A stretch of DNA of 16,922 bases from JBOHDX01 sp050700835 (lineage in GTDB: Bacteria; Actinomycetota; Actinomycetes; Propionibacteriales; Nocardioidaceae). The stretch covers positions 1 to 16,922 of the forward strand of contig JBOHDX010000082.1 in NCBI GenBank assembly GCA_050700835.1, written 5' to 3'. Each line of letters starts with the position of its first letter. Position 1 is the first letter of the stretch. Below, one piece after another: positions 8,915 to 15,467 of the stretch. A model generated the notes under the pieces. That model saw only the letters and a list, made by a program, of their open reading frames with translations, was not told the DNA's origin and searched no databases. Made by a program: the position numbers and the translations under genes.

Positions 8915-9352
8915 TCAAGAGCGAGCGGTCCTGGGGCGGATCGAGAACTGCAGGAACCCGGCGAGGCCCATCACGACCAGGCCGTTGAGTGCGTGCAGGC
9001 CACCGAACACCGCCGCGTGGTCGCCCAGACCAGCGAGCAGCATCTGCACACCGCTGGTGAGGACCGCCAACAGCAGCGTCAGCAGGATGACCCGGGTGCC
9101 GACATGGGCGAAGAAGGCGATGACGAACGCGATCAGGGCCACCAACCCCATGATCTCGCCGACGATCCGGTGCGGGTCGAGGCTGGAGGCGTCCGCGAGC
9201 TTGCGCTGGTCGATCCCCCAGACCCCGAGCCCCGCCAGGAAGAACTGCACCACGCCCAGCAGCAGGAACAGGATGAGCGCCCAGCGGTACGCCGCGAGCG
9301 GCGCAGGCGTCCTGGCCTCCGCTGGGGGGTTCGACGAGGTCACGTCCGTCAC
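8915..9352 (-). CDS. Four-helix membrane protein, DUF6220-like
   Basis: This 145-residue protein has four predicted membrane helices, at about residues 24-46, 66-87, 88-110 and 117-138. It has the pattern VVQFFLAGLGVWG, then DPHRIVGEIMGL, then GLHALNGLVVMG. Helix 1 with its AGLG motif and the histidines before helices 2 and 4 (His61, His119) resemble the DUF6220 family of small integral membrane proteins. Function is unknown. The histidine placement could suit haem or metal binding, but that is inference. The start is GTG 9352-9350, with GGAGG about eight bases upstream. An in-frame ATG at 9415 would add 21 residues but overlaps the divergent gene's upstream region. It is divergent from the DUF3105 gene and co-oriented with the ABC operon, 96 bases away. 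Confidence 0.8.
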   Translation of the reverse strand: MTDVTSSNPPAEARTPAPLAAYRWALILFLLLGVVQFFLAGLGVWGIDQRKLADASSLDPHRIVGEIMGLVALIAFVIAFFAHVGTRVILLTLLLAVLTSGVQMLLAGLGDHAAVFGGLHALNGLVVMGLAGFLQFSIRPRTARS

Positions 9353-9437
9353 GGTGCTGCCTCCCGAAAAGGGTGAGTCGACACGACACGTTAGTCGATA
9401 TGGAGTGCTGGGCATGATTGGCGATGATCTGCCCGGG

Positions 9438-9443
9438 TACCGT
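9438..9443 (+). promoter_or_regulatory. Candidate -10 box for leaderless transcription
   Basis: TACCGT matches the TANNNT -10 pattern of actinobacterial promoters. It lies six bases before GTG 9450, the spacing expected when transcription starts at the start codon. No Shine-Dalgarno sequence precedes that GTG. No convincing -35 box is seen. Confidence 0.35.
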
Positions 9444-9449
9444 GACCCC

Positions 9450-10352
9450 GTGAGTCCAACGTCGTCCTACCCGCCGCGGACAGGGTCGCAGACCAAGACC
9501 GAGCGCAAGGCGCGGGTCGCGCAGATGCGAGCCGAGCAGGAGCGCAGGGATCGCCGACGCCGGATGGCGATCTACGCCGGCTTCGCGGCGGTGGCCGTCG
9601 CGATTGTGGCTGTGGTGGCGGTGGCCCTGGTCCAGCCTGGGGGGACCACCACTCCGTCGGCACCGCAGAAGATGGACGTGGCGCAGCAGATCATTCCTGC
9701 GACGCCGACCGGGGCCGCGGTCATCCAGCAGACCCCGAAACAGGTTCCGAACACCACCGGCATCGACGGGGTGCTGGCCTGGGACACCACCAACTGGCCA
9801 GGCAACGGGCAGGCGGCGGCCGGCGCCGTCGAGCACGACCACGTCACCGGTCCGGTGACGTACGCGGTCACGCCGCCGATCGGCGGTCCCCACAACGCTC
9901 TCTGGATGAACGCCGGCGTCTACACCAAACCGGTCCCGTCCGAGCGAGCCGTACACAACCTCGAACACGGCGCCATCTGGATCACCTACGACCCGAAGCT
10001 GCCGTCGGCGCAGGTCAAACAGCTGAGGACGCTGGTCGGGACCCAGTCGATGATCTCGGAGTCCCCCCAGGCCGAGCGTGGTCTGACCGGCCAGGCCAAC
10101 CGCTACATGGACCTCAGCCCGTGGCCGACCAACGACTTGCCGAGCCCCATCGTGGTGAGCGCGTGGGGATACCAGCTGCGGGTCACGTCGCCGACCGACC
10201 GGCGCATCCAGCAGTTCATCGACACGTTCCGCAACAGCTCCAAGTACACGCCGGAGTTCGGCAGCGCCGTCGACGGGATCCCGGTCCTGACCGGTGGTCA
10301 ACCGGCCGGAGACGGCAGCGTGAAGCCGAACCCGCCGGGCTCCGCCGGCTGA
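9450..10352 (+). CDS. DUF3105 domain membrane-anchored protein
   Basis: This 300-residue protein has a strongly basic, coiled-coil-like N-terminus (KTERKARVAQMRAEQERRDRRRR, here interrupted by no hydrophobic residues beyond V, A and M) ending near residue 38. A single membrane helix at about 39-61 follows, then an extracellular domain. That domain carries the DUF3105 signature: PPIGGPHNALWMNAGVY at 142-158 and AVHNLEHGAIWITY at 167-180, rich in conserved His, Trp and Tyr. Function of the family is unknown; the histidines suggest metal binding, which is inference. GTG 9450 was chosen because third-position GC is low before it and a TANNNT box lies just upstream. ATG 9414, with GGAG eight bases before it, would add 12 residues and is a real alternative. 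Confidence 0.88.
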   Translation: MSPTSSYPPRTGSQTKTERKARVAQMRAEQERRDRRRRMAIYAGFAAVAVAIVAVVAVALVQPGGTTTPSAPQKMDVAQQIIPATPTGAAVIQQTPKQVPNTTGIDGVLAWDTTNWPGNGQAAAGAVEHDHVTGPVTYAVTPPIGGPHNALWMNAGVYTKPVPSERAVHNLEHGAIWITYDPKLPSAQVKQLRTLVGTQSMISESPQAERGLTGQANRYMDLSPWPTNDLPSPIVVSAWGYQLRVTSPTDRRIQQFIDTFRNSSKYTPEFGSAVDGIPVLTGGQPAGDGSVKPNPPGSAG

Positions 10353-10356
10353 CACG

Positions 10357-10388
10357 ATCCTGACCCGAATCCTGACCCGATCCTGACC
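10357..10388 (+). repeat. Three copies of a 9-base direct repeat
   Basis: ATCCTGACC occurs at 10357-10365, 10369-10377 and 10380-10388, just after the DUF3105 stop. The spacing is 12 then 11 bases. Possible roles are a regulator-binding array upstream of ribF or simple slippage expansion. Confidence 0.7.
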
Positions 10389-10487
10389 ACCGGAGGAGTC
10401 CAGCTTCAGTCCGCGGTTGTGGATAGCCCGAACGTGACCGAGCGAACCCCGGCGCACCGGACGGTTGACGCGTGGCACCCTTCTCCC

Positions 10488-11450
10488 ATGTTCGTCTGGA
10501 GGTCCCTGGCCGACGTCCCTGCGGACTTCGGGCCATCGGTGGTGACGGTGGGCAACTTCGACGGCTTCCACCTCGGGCACCGGCATGTGCTCAAGTGCGC
10601 GCACGACACTGCCATCGCGCTGTCCACGTCGGGCTACCCGCCACCGGTCGTCGCCGTCACCTTCGACCCGCACCCGCTGGCCGTGCTCGCACCCGACAAG
10701 GCGCCGGCCCAGCTGACCACGATCGACCAGCGGGCGCGACACCTGGCGGTCGGTGGTGCCAACCAGGTCCTCGCCCTGCCGTTCGACAAGGACACCGCCG
10801 CCTGGTCGCCGCAGACGTTCGTCCGGCGAGTGCTGGTGGACGCTCTGCACGCCGACGCCGTGGTAGTGGGGGAGAACTTCCGGTTCGGTCACCGGGCCGC
10901 CGGTGACGTGGCGACGCTGACCCGGCTCGGCGAGGAGCACGGCTTCACCGTCGAGGGGCTCGCCCTCGACGGCGATCTGCAGCCGTGGTCCTCCACGTAC
11001 GTGCGGCAGATGATCGCCGAGGGCGACGTCGAGGAGGCTGCCCGAGCCCTCGGTCACTTCTACACGGTGGAGGGGGTGGTCGCGGAGGGCGACCGCCGGG
11101 GTCGTGCGCTGGGCTTCCCGACCGCCAACGTGCCCGCTGGCGGCCTGACCGCGATCCCTGACGACGGCGTCTACGCCGGTCTGCTCCGTCGACTGGATCA
11201 ACCGGCTGCCGGTGTGCTTCCGGCCGCAGTCAGCGTCGGCACCAACCCGACGTTCGACGGGGTCGAACGGCGTGTCGAGTCCTACGTGCTCGACCGGACC
11301 GACCTCGAGCTGTACGGCGTACGCGTCGAGGTGTCGTTCGTCGGACGTCTGCGTGGGCAGATCCGGTTCGACGGCGTGCAGCCGCTCATCGAGCAGATGA
11401 GGCTCGACGTCGGCAGGGCCCGCGACATCCTGGGCATGGTGCGCGGGTGA
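10488..11450 (+). CDS. ribF: Bifunctional riboflavin kinase / FAD synthetase
   Basis: RibF phosphorylates riboflavin to FMN and adenylylates FMN to FAD. The 320-residue product has the nucleotidyltransferase motif VGNFDGFHLGH at 21-31, TFDPHPLAVL further on, and the second adenylyltransferase motif WSSTYVR at 167-173. The C-terminal flavokinase domain has RGRALGFPTANV at about 204-215, whose PTAN motif binds Mg-nucleotide, and later ESYVLD. The ATG at 10488 gives the usual actinobacterial N-terminus (MFVWRSLADVPADFG...VVTVGNFDG). It has no clear Shine-Dalgarno. A GTG at 10419 would add 23 unconserved residues. A purine-rich GGAGGAG at 10391-10397 has no start codon at a useful distance. In many actinobacteria ribF lies between truB and rpsO, as here in broad order. 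Confidence 0.96.
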   Translation: MFVWRSLADVPADFGPSVVTVGNFDGFHLGHRHVLKCAHDTAIALSTSGYPPPVVAVTFDPHPLAVLAPDKAPAQLTTIDQRARHLAVGGANQVLALPFDKDTAAWSPQTFVRRVLVDALHADAVVVGENFRFGHRAAGDVATLTRLGEEHGFTVEGLALDGDLQPWSSTYVRQMIAEGDVEEAARALGHFYTVEGVVAEGDRRGRALGFPTANVPAGGLTAIPDDGVYAGLLRRLDQPAAGVLPAAVSVGTNPTFDGVERRVESYVLDRTDLELYGVRVEVSFVGRLRGQIRFDGVQPLIEQMRLDVGRARDILGMVRG

Positions 11451-11461
11451 CCCGCCGATCC

Positions 11462-11486
11462 GACTGGCCCGACTGGCCGACTGGCC
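11462..11486 (+). repeat. Three tandem GACTGGCC units
   Basis: GACTGGCC occurs at 11462-11469, 11471-11478 and 11479-11486, immediately after ribF. It looks like a short slippage-type repeat in intergenic sequence. No function can be assigned. Confidence 0.6.
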
Positions 11487-11494
11487 CGACGAAG

Positions 11495-11536
11495 GAATCT
11501 ACATCTCGGTAGCCATGACGGCCGAAATGTAGATTC
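11495..11536. terminator. Long inverted repeat with AT-rich arms between convergent genes
   Basis: GAATCTACAT (11495-11504) and ATGTAGATTC (11527-11536) are perfect complements. After one mismatch, TCGG (11506-11509) pairs with CCGA (11522-11525). This gives a 15-position stem with a 12-base loop. It lies 44 bases after the ribF stop and 24 bases before the esterase stop on the other strand, so it could terminate both transcripts. The AT-rich outer arms stand out against the GC-rich surroundings and could equally be a protein-binding palindrome or a dispersed repeat. Confidence 0.6.
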
Positions 11537-11560
11537 TCGGGTTCTCGGGTCTGGGCGGGC

Positions 11561-12541
11561 TCAGCCCAGCGGTCCGGGCGGAGGCGCTCGGTGCCCGGTG
11601 ATGGACCGGTACGCCGTGCGAGCGATGCCGAGCATGCCGCTCTGGAACGGGTGGTAGTCGTACGCCCGGGTGGGCTGGACGTCTTTGCCGTTCACCCAGG
11701 CCCGCGAGCCCTTGCAGGCGTCGTGCCCGAGCGAGGCGGGGTACATGTTCAGGAACCTCGCGCGGTGCTGCTGCGACGCGCTACGCAGGGCTGAGTTCAG
11801 CGCCACCTCGATCCCGTTCGCCCACCGGTAGTCGCCGTCGGCGAACGGCAGCACCTTGGGGCACACCCCTGTCGGCGGCGCGATCCGGATGTAGCCGACG
11901 ACGAGGACCCGCGCATGCGGCGACCGCTGGTGGATGCCGCGGATCACCGCTCCGACCCGACGCTGGGTGCGCTGGACCTTGGCCCGCATGGTGTCGACGC
12001 CATCGACGGTGAAGTGTCGCCGGCACGGCGCCCCGTGCGGATCGGTGTGCCGCAGCTTCGGGCAGGTCGCGATGATGTCCCCGAACACCCCGAAGTCGTT
12101 GCCCCCGATGCCGAGGGTCACCAGGTCTGTGCTCGGCGTCAACGCGTCGAACTGCGGCGGGTTCGTCCCCGCCGGTGTCGACTGGGGGTGGCGCATGTTC
12201 GTGGTGTCGGCGGCCGAGCAGCTCACATCGTGGAAGCTGAGCGGCGACACCTTCAGCCACTGCGCGAGGTACGCCGGGTAGTTGTGGTTCGAGCGGACAC
12301 AACCTGCGGGCAGCCCGGTCGTCTCCGGGATCAGCGGCCCGGCCGTGTACGAGTCGCCGAGCGCCACGTACGTCATGATCGGGCGCGCCGCGGCGGCTCC
12401 TGACCTGGTCGGCGGCGTGGCAGCGATCGGGTTCGCGGCCTCCGCTGCGGACGTGAGCACCGTCGAGGCGGTCACGGCTGAGGCGATGAGAACGGCGGCG
12501 AGCGCGGCAGCGGCGGGGCGGCGTCGGGGCGGGACAGTCAT
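11561..12541 (-). CDS. Secreted SGNH/GDSL-family esterase or lipase
   Basis: This is probably an exported hydrolase acting on ester substrates such as lipids; 326 residues. A Sec-type signal peptide (basic MTVPPRRRP, hydrophobic core, likely cleavage after SAAEA near residue 35) is followed by a Pro/Ala/Thr linker. The catalytic blocks are GDSYTAG with Ser64, GIGGNDF with Asn148 (residues 144-150), and YDYHPFQSG with His297. The Asp sits two rather than three residues before the His, so the classic DxxH block is altered. Six cysteines in the mature region (81, 108, 160, 173, 227, 276) could form three disulfides, as in streptomycete extracellular SGNH esterases. The ATG at 12541 has only a weak ribosome-binding site. 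It converges on ribF and diverges from rpsO. The substrate is unknown. Confidence 0.93.
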   Translation of the reverse strand: MTVPPRRRPAAAALAAVLIASAVTASTVLTSAAEAANPIAATPPTRSGAAAARPIMTYVALGDSYTAGPLIPETTGLPAGCVRSNHNYPAYLAQWLKVSPLSFHDVSCSAADTTNMRHPQSTPAGTNPPQFDALTPSTDLVTLGIGGNDFGVFGDIIATCPKLRHTDPHGAPCRRHFTVDGVDTMRAKVQRTQRRVGAVIRGIHQRSPHARVLVVGYIRIAPPTGVCPKVLPFADGDYRWANGIEVALNSALRSASQQHRARFLNMYPASLGHDACKGSRAWVNGKDVQPTRAYDYHPFQSGMLGIARTAYRSITGHRAPPPGPLG

Positions 12542-12657
12542 GCCCGAGTCAACGAGTGTGGGCAGCGGCCGTTACGAGGCGATGTGGGTGATGTCGGCAG
12601 CGGACGTGACGAGGCGACGTGGCCGCGCGCGATTAGGGACCGCCCCGCCTGCGCTGA

Positions 12658-12663
12658 TAGCCT
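12658..12663 (+). promoter_or_regulatory. Candidate -10 box upstream of rpsO
   Basis: TAGCCT within TGATAGCCT matches the TANNNT pattern about 87 bases before the rpsO start. It would give a leader of roughly 80 bases, and a small hairpin (GCCGT/ACGGC at 12670-12682) lies near its 5' end. No good -35 box is seen. The 208-bp gap between the divergent esterase and rpsO shows no other gene. Confidence 0.35.
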
Positions 12664-12749
12664 GGCGACGCCGTGTGACGGCCGCGGACAGAGAGTGCCC
12701 GGGTGGACCAGCCCCGGCGCGCCGCGCAACAAGCCCCGAAGGGACAGTT

Positions 12750-13019
12750 GTGTCGATGGACGCTGCGACGAAGAAGACGATTATGACCGACTACGCCACC
12801 AGCGATGGCGACACGGGTTCCCCCGAGGTTCAGGTAGCCCTGCTGACGCACCGCATTGCGCACCTGACCGAGCATCTGAAGGAGCACAAGCACGACCACC
12901 ACAGCCGTCGTGGTCTGTTGCTCCTGGTCGGTCAGCGTCGTCGGCTGCTCAACTACCTGCGCAAGAACAACGTGACGCGCTACCGCAGCCTGATCGAGCG
13001 GCTCGGTCTGCGCCGTTGA
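12750..13019 (+). CDS. rpsO: 30S ribosomal protein S15
   Basis: S15 binds 16S rRNA early in assembly of the 30S platform. The 89-residue product has the standard length and the family blocks GDTGSPEVQVALLTHRIAHLTEHLK, HKHDHHSRRGLLLLVGQRRRLLNYL and RYRSLIERLGLRR. GTG 12750 was chosen because it gives the usual MSMDAATKK N-terminus and has GAAGGGA just upstream. The ATG at 12756 would shorten the product by two residues. It is followed by pnp, the common bacterial pairing, with structured RNA between them. In several bacteria S15 represses its own mRNA through leader structure; that cannot be confirmed here. Confidence 0.98.
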   Translation: MSMDAATKKTIMTDYATSDGDTGSPEVQVALLTHRIAHLTEHLKEHKHDHHSRRGLLLLVGQRRRLLNYLRKNNVTRYRSLIERLGLRR

Positions 13020-13023
13020 CGTT

Positions 13024-13059
13024 GGCGAGCGGCCTTCCCGACCGGGACGGCCGCTCGCT
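13024..13059 (+). terminator. Strong stem-loop immediately after rpsO
   Basis: GCGAGCGGCC (13025-13034) pairs perfectly with GGCCGCTCGC (13049-13058). After one mismatch TCCC (13036-13039) pairs with GGGA (13044-13047), leaving a 4-base loop, and a G-T pair can extend the base. It begins five bases after the rpsO stop. Only a weak T-stretch follows, so it could be a partial terminator or an RNase III processing site between rpsO and pnp. Confidence 0.7.
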
Positions 13060-13151
13060 TCGCAAACTCAAGACAGACAACCAGACCGGAGCAGGACGCG
13101 AAGGCCGCCGAACAACCGGTCCTCGGTAGTGATCCTCGGGCGCAAGGCTCC

Positions 13152-13225
13152 CGCGGATCTCGATCGAAGACCGGTGCCACGAAGGCGATCCGCGTCGGTT
13201 CCTCGCGTGACTGCTCCGCGAGCAG
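13152..13225 (+). promoter_or_regulatory. Structured 5' leader of pnp
   Basis: CGCGGATC (13152-13159) pairs with GATCCGCG (13187-13194). CTGCTC (13211-13216) pairs with GAGCAG (13220-13225), ending at the pnp ribosome-binding site. The second hairpin competes with CTCGCG (13202-13207) pairing to CGCGAG (13217-13222). PNPase in other bacteria, including Streptomyces, is controlled through RNase III-cleaved hairpins in this spacer, so a regulatory role is plausible. Confidence 0.45.
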
Positions 13226-13238
13226 AAAGGGGATCCCC

Positions 13239-15467
13239 ATGGAGGGACCCGAACTCTCAGTCGCCGAGGCCGTGATCGACAACGGTCGTTTCGGCACCCG
13301 TACCCTGCGCTTCGAGACCGGACGCCTGGCCCGCCAGGCCGCCGGATCCGTCGCCGCGTACCTCGACGAGGACACCATGCTGCTGAGCGCTACTACCGCC
13401 AGCAAGCACCCCAAGGAGCACCTCGACTTCTTCCCGCTCACGGTGGACGTCGAGGAGCGGATGTACGCCGCCGGGCGCATCCCGGGCTCGTTCTTCCGCC
13501 GTGAGGGCCGGCCCAGTGAGGATGCGATCCTCACCTGCCGCCTGATCGACCGGCCGCTGCGTCCCACGTTCGTCAAGGGCCTCCGCAACGAGGTCCAGGT
13601 CGTCATCACGGTGATGGCGCTCAACCCCGACACGCAGTACGACGTGCTCGCGATCAACGCCGCCTCGGCATCCACGCAGCTGTCCGGCTTGCCGTTCTCC
13701 GGTCCTGTCGGCGCCACCCGGGTAGCCCTGATCGACGGCCAATGGGTCGCGTTCCCGACGTTCGCGCAGGTCGAGGACGCCGTCTTCGACATGGTCGTGG
13801 CCGGCCGGGTGCTGCCCGACGGCGACGTCGCGATCATGATGGTCGAGGCCGAGTCGACCGATTCGACGTGGAACCTCGTCCGCGGCGGCGCCGGGGCGCC
13901 GACCGAGGAGATCGTGGCCGAGGGTCTCGAGGCCTCCAAGTCGTTCATCAAGCAGCTGTGCGACGCCCAGCAGACCCTGGCCGACGCGGCCGCGAAGCCG
14001 GTCGTCGAGTTCCCGATCTTCCGCGACTACGAGGACGACACCTATGCCGCGGTCGAGTCGGTCGCCAAGGACGATCTCGCCGCCGCCTTCACGCTCGCCG
14101 GCAAGGCCCACCGCGAGGCCAAGGAGAGCGAGATCAAGTCGTCGGTGCTCGACAAGCTCGGCTCCGACTTCGAAGGCCGCGAGAAGGAGCTCGGTGCTGC
14201 GCTGCGCGCGGTCACCAAGACGCTGGTCCGCGAGCGGGTTCTCCGTGAGCAGGTCCGCATCGACGGTCGCGGTCTCGCCGACATCCGGACCCTGTTCGCC
14301 GAGGTCGGCGTGGTGCCCCGCGTACACGGTTCCGCGTTGTTCGAGCGTGGCGAGACCCAGATCCTGGGCATCACCACGCTGAACATGCTCGGGCTCGAGC
14401 AGCGGCTCGACACCTTGTCGCCGGAGAAGACGCGGCGCTACATGCACAACTACAACTTCCCGCCCTACAGCACCGGTGAGACCGGTCGCGTCGGATCGCC
14501 GAAGCGCCGCGAGATCGGTCACGGCGCCCTGGCCGGCCGGGCTCTGATGCCCGTGCTGCCGACCCGCGAGGAGTTCCCCTACGCGATCCGGCAGGTGTCC
14601 GAGGCGCTCGGCTCCAACGGCTCGACCTCGATGGGCTCGGTGTGCGCGTCCACGATGGGTCTGCTCAATGCCGGTGTGCCGCTTCGCGCGCCGGTCGCCG
14701 GCATCGCCATGGGCCTGATCTCGGGCGAGCTCGACGGGGAGACGGAGTACGTCACGCTCACCGACATCCTCGGCGCCGAGGACGCGTTCGGGGACATGGA
14801 CTTCAAGGTCGCCGGCACCCGCGAGTTCGTCACCGCCCTGCAGCTCGACACCAAGCTCGACGGCATCCCGGCCTCTGTCCTCGCCGGGGCGCTCAAGCAG
14901 GCTCGTGACGCGCGCATGACGCTGCTCGACGTGATGGCTGAGGCCATCGACGGGCCCGACGAGATGTCGCCGTACGCGCCGCGGATCATCACCATGAAGG
15001 TCCCGGTCGACAAGATCGGCGAGGTGATCGGGCCCAAGGGCAAGGTGATCAACCAGATCCAGGACGACACCGGTGCCCAGATCAGCATCGAGGACGACGG
15101 CACGATCTACGTCGGCGCCGACAGCGGCGACGCCGCCGAAGCGGCCCGCGGCATGATCAACGCCATCGCCAACCCGACGATGCCCGAGATCGGCGAGCGC
15201 TACCTCGGCACCGTGGTGAAGACGACGAACTTCGGCGCGTTCGTCTCGCTGCTGCCCGGCAAGGACGGTCTGCTGCACATCTCCAAGCTGCGGTCGCTGG
15301 CCGGTGGCAAGCGGGTCGAGGCGGTCGAGGACGTGGTGTCGGTCGGTCAGAAGCTCCAGGTCGAGATCGCCGAGATCGACGATCGGGGCAAGCTCTCGCT
15401 GGTCCCGGTCGTCGAGGACGACAAGCCGCGTGGTGACGAGGCGGCCGAGGAGGACGCGGCTTCGTGA
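13239..15467 (+). CDS. pnp: Polyribonucleotide nucleotidyltransferase (PNPase)
   Basis: PNPase is a trimeric, phosphate-dependent 3'-to-5' exoribonuclease of mRNA decay, also able to add 3' tails. The 742-residue product has the full architecture. The first RNase PH domain contains FFRREGRPSE (about 84-93). A helical linker and the second, catalytic RNase PH domain follow, with REIGHGALAGRAL, SNGSTSMGSVCAS and GAEDAFGDMDFKVAGT. There Asp515, Asp521 and Lys523 correspond to the E. coli metal/catalytic residues. A KH domain (about 580-640, VIGPKGKVI) and an S1 domain (about 651-722, GTVVKTTNFGAFVSLLPGKDGLLHIS) follow. The acidic C-terminal tail is normal. The ATG at 13239 has AGAAAGGGG upstream. 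Some actinobacterial PNPases are also called guanosine pentaphosphate synthetase I. The stop overlaps the M16 gene start as GTGA. Confidence 0.99.
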   Translation: MEGPELSVAEAVIDNGRFGTRTLRFETGRLARQAAGSVAAYLDEDTMLLSATTASKHPKEHLDFFPLTVDVEERMYAAGRIPGSFFRREGRPSEDAILTCRLIDRPLRPTFVKGLRNEVQVVITVMALNPDTQYDVLAINAASASTQLSGLPFSGPVGATRVALIDGQWVAFPTFAQVEDAVFDMVVAGRVLPDGDVAIMMVEAESTDSTWNLVRGGAGAPTEEIVAEGLEASKSFIKQLCDAQQTLADAAAKPVVEFPIFRDYEDDTYAAVESVAKDDLAAAFTLAGKAHREAKESEIKSSVLDKLGSDFEGREKELGAALRAVTKTLVRERVLREQVRIDGRGLADIRTLFAEVGVVPRVHGSALFERGETQILGITTLNMLGLEQRLDTLSPEKTRRYMHNYNFPPYSTGETGRVGSPKRREIGHGALAGRALMPVLPTREEFPYAIRQVSEALGSNGSTSMGSVCASTMGLLNAGVPLRAPVAGIAMGLISGELDGETEYVTLTDILGAEDAFGDMDFKVAGTREFVTALQLDTKLDGIPASVLAGALKQARDARMTLLDVMAEAIDGPDEMSPYAPRIITMKVPVDKIGEVIGPKGKVINQIQDDTGAQISIEDDGTIYVGADSGDAAEAARGMINAIANPTMPEIGERYLGTVVKTTNFGAFVSLLPGKDGLLHISKLRSLAGGKRVEAVEDVVSVGQKLQVEIAEIDDRGKLSLVPVVEDDKPRGDEAAEEDAAS

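Noticed and set aside
10419..10487. Upstream GTG start for ribF
   Set aside because: The extra 23 residues do not resemble RibF, and the usual N-terminal block begins at ATG 10488. Neither start has a well-placed Shine-Dalgarno.
10353..10487. FMN riboswitch ahead of ribF
   Set aside because: I saw none of the conserved multi-helix FMN-element sequence blocks in this 135-base region; only the ATCCTGACC repeats are evident.
3480..10487. Genomic island or mobile element carrying the importer
   Set aside because: There is no integrase, transposase, tRNA, attachment-site repeat or shift in base composition at either boundary.
8646..11201. Open frame of 851 codons on the minus strand spanning the ATPase, DUF3105 and ribF regions
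   Set aside because: It runs across several real genes on both strands and an intergenic region, with low-complexity composition. It is a product of high GC content.
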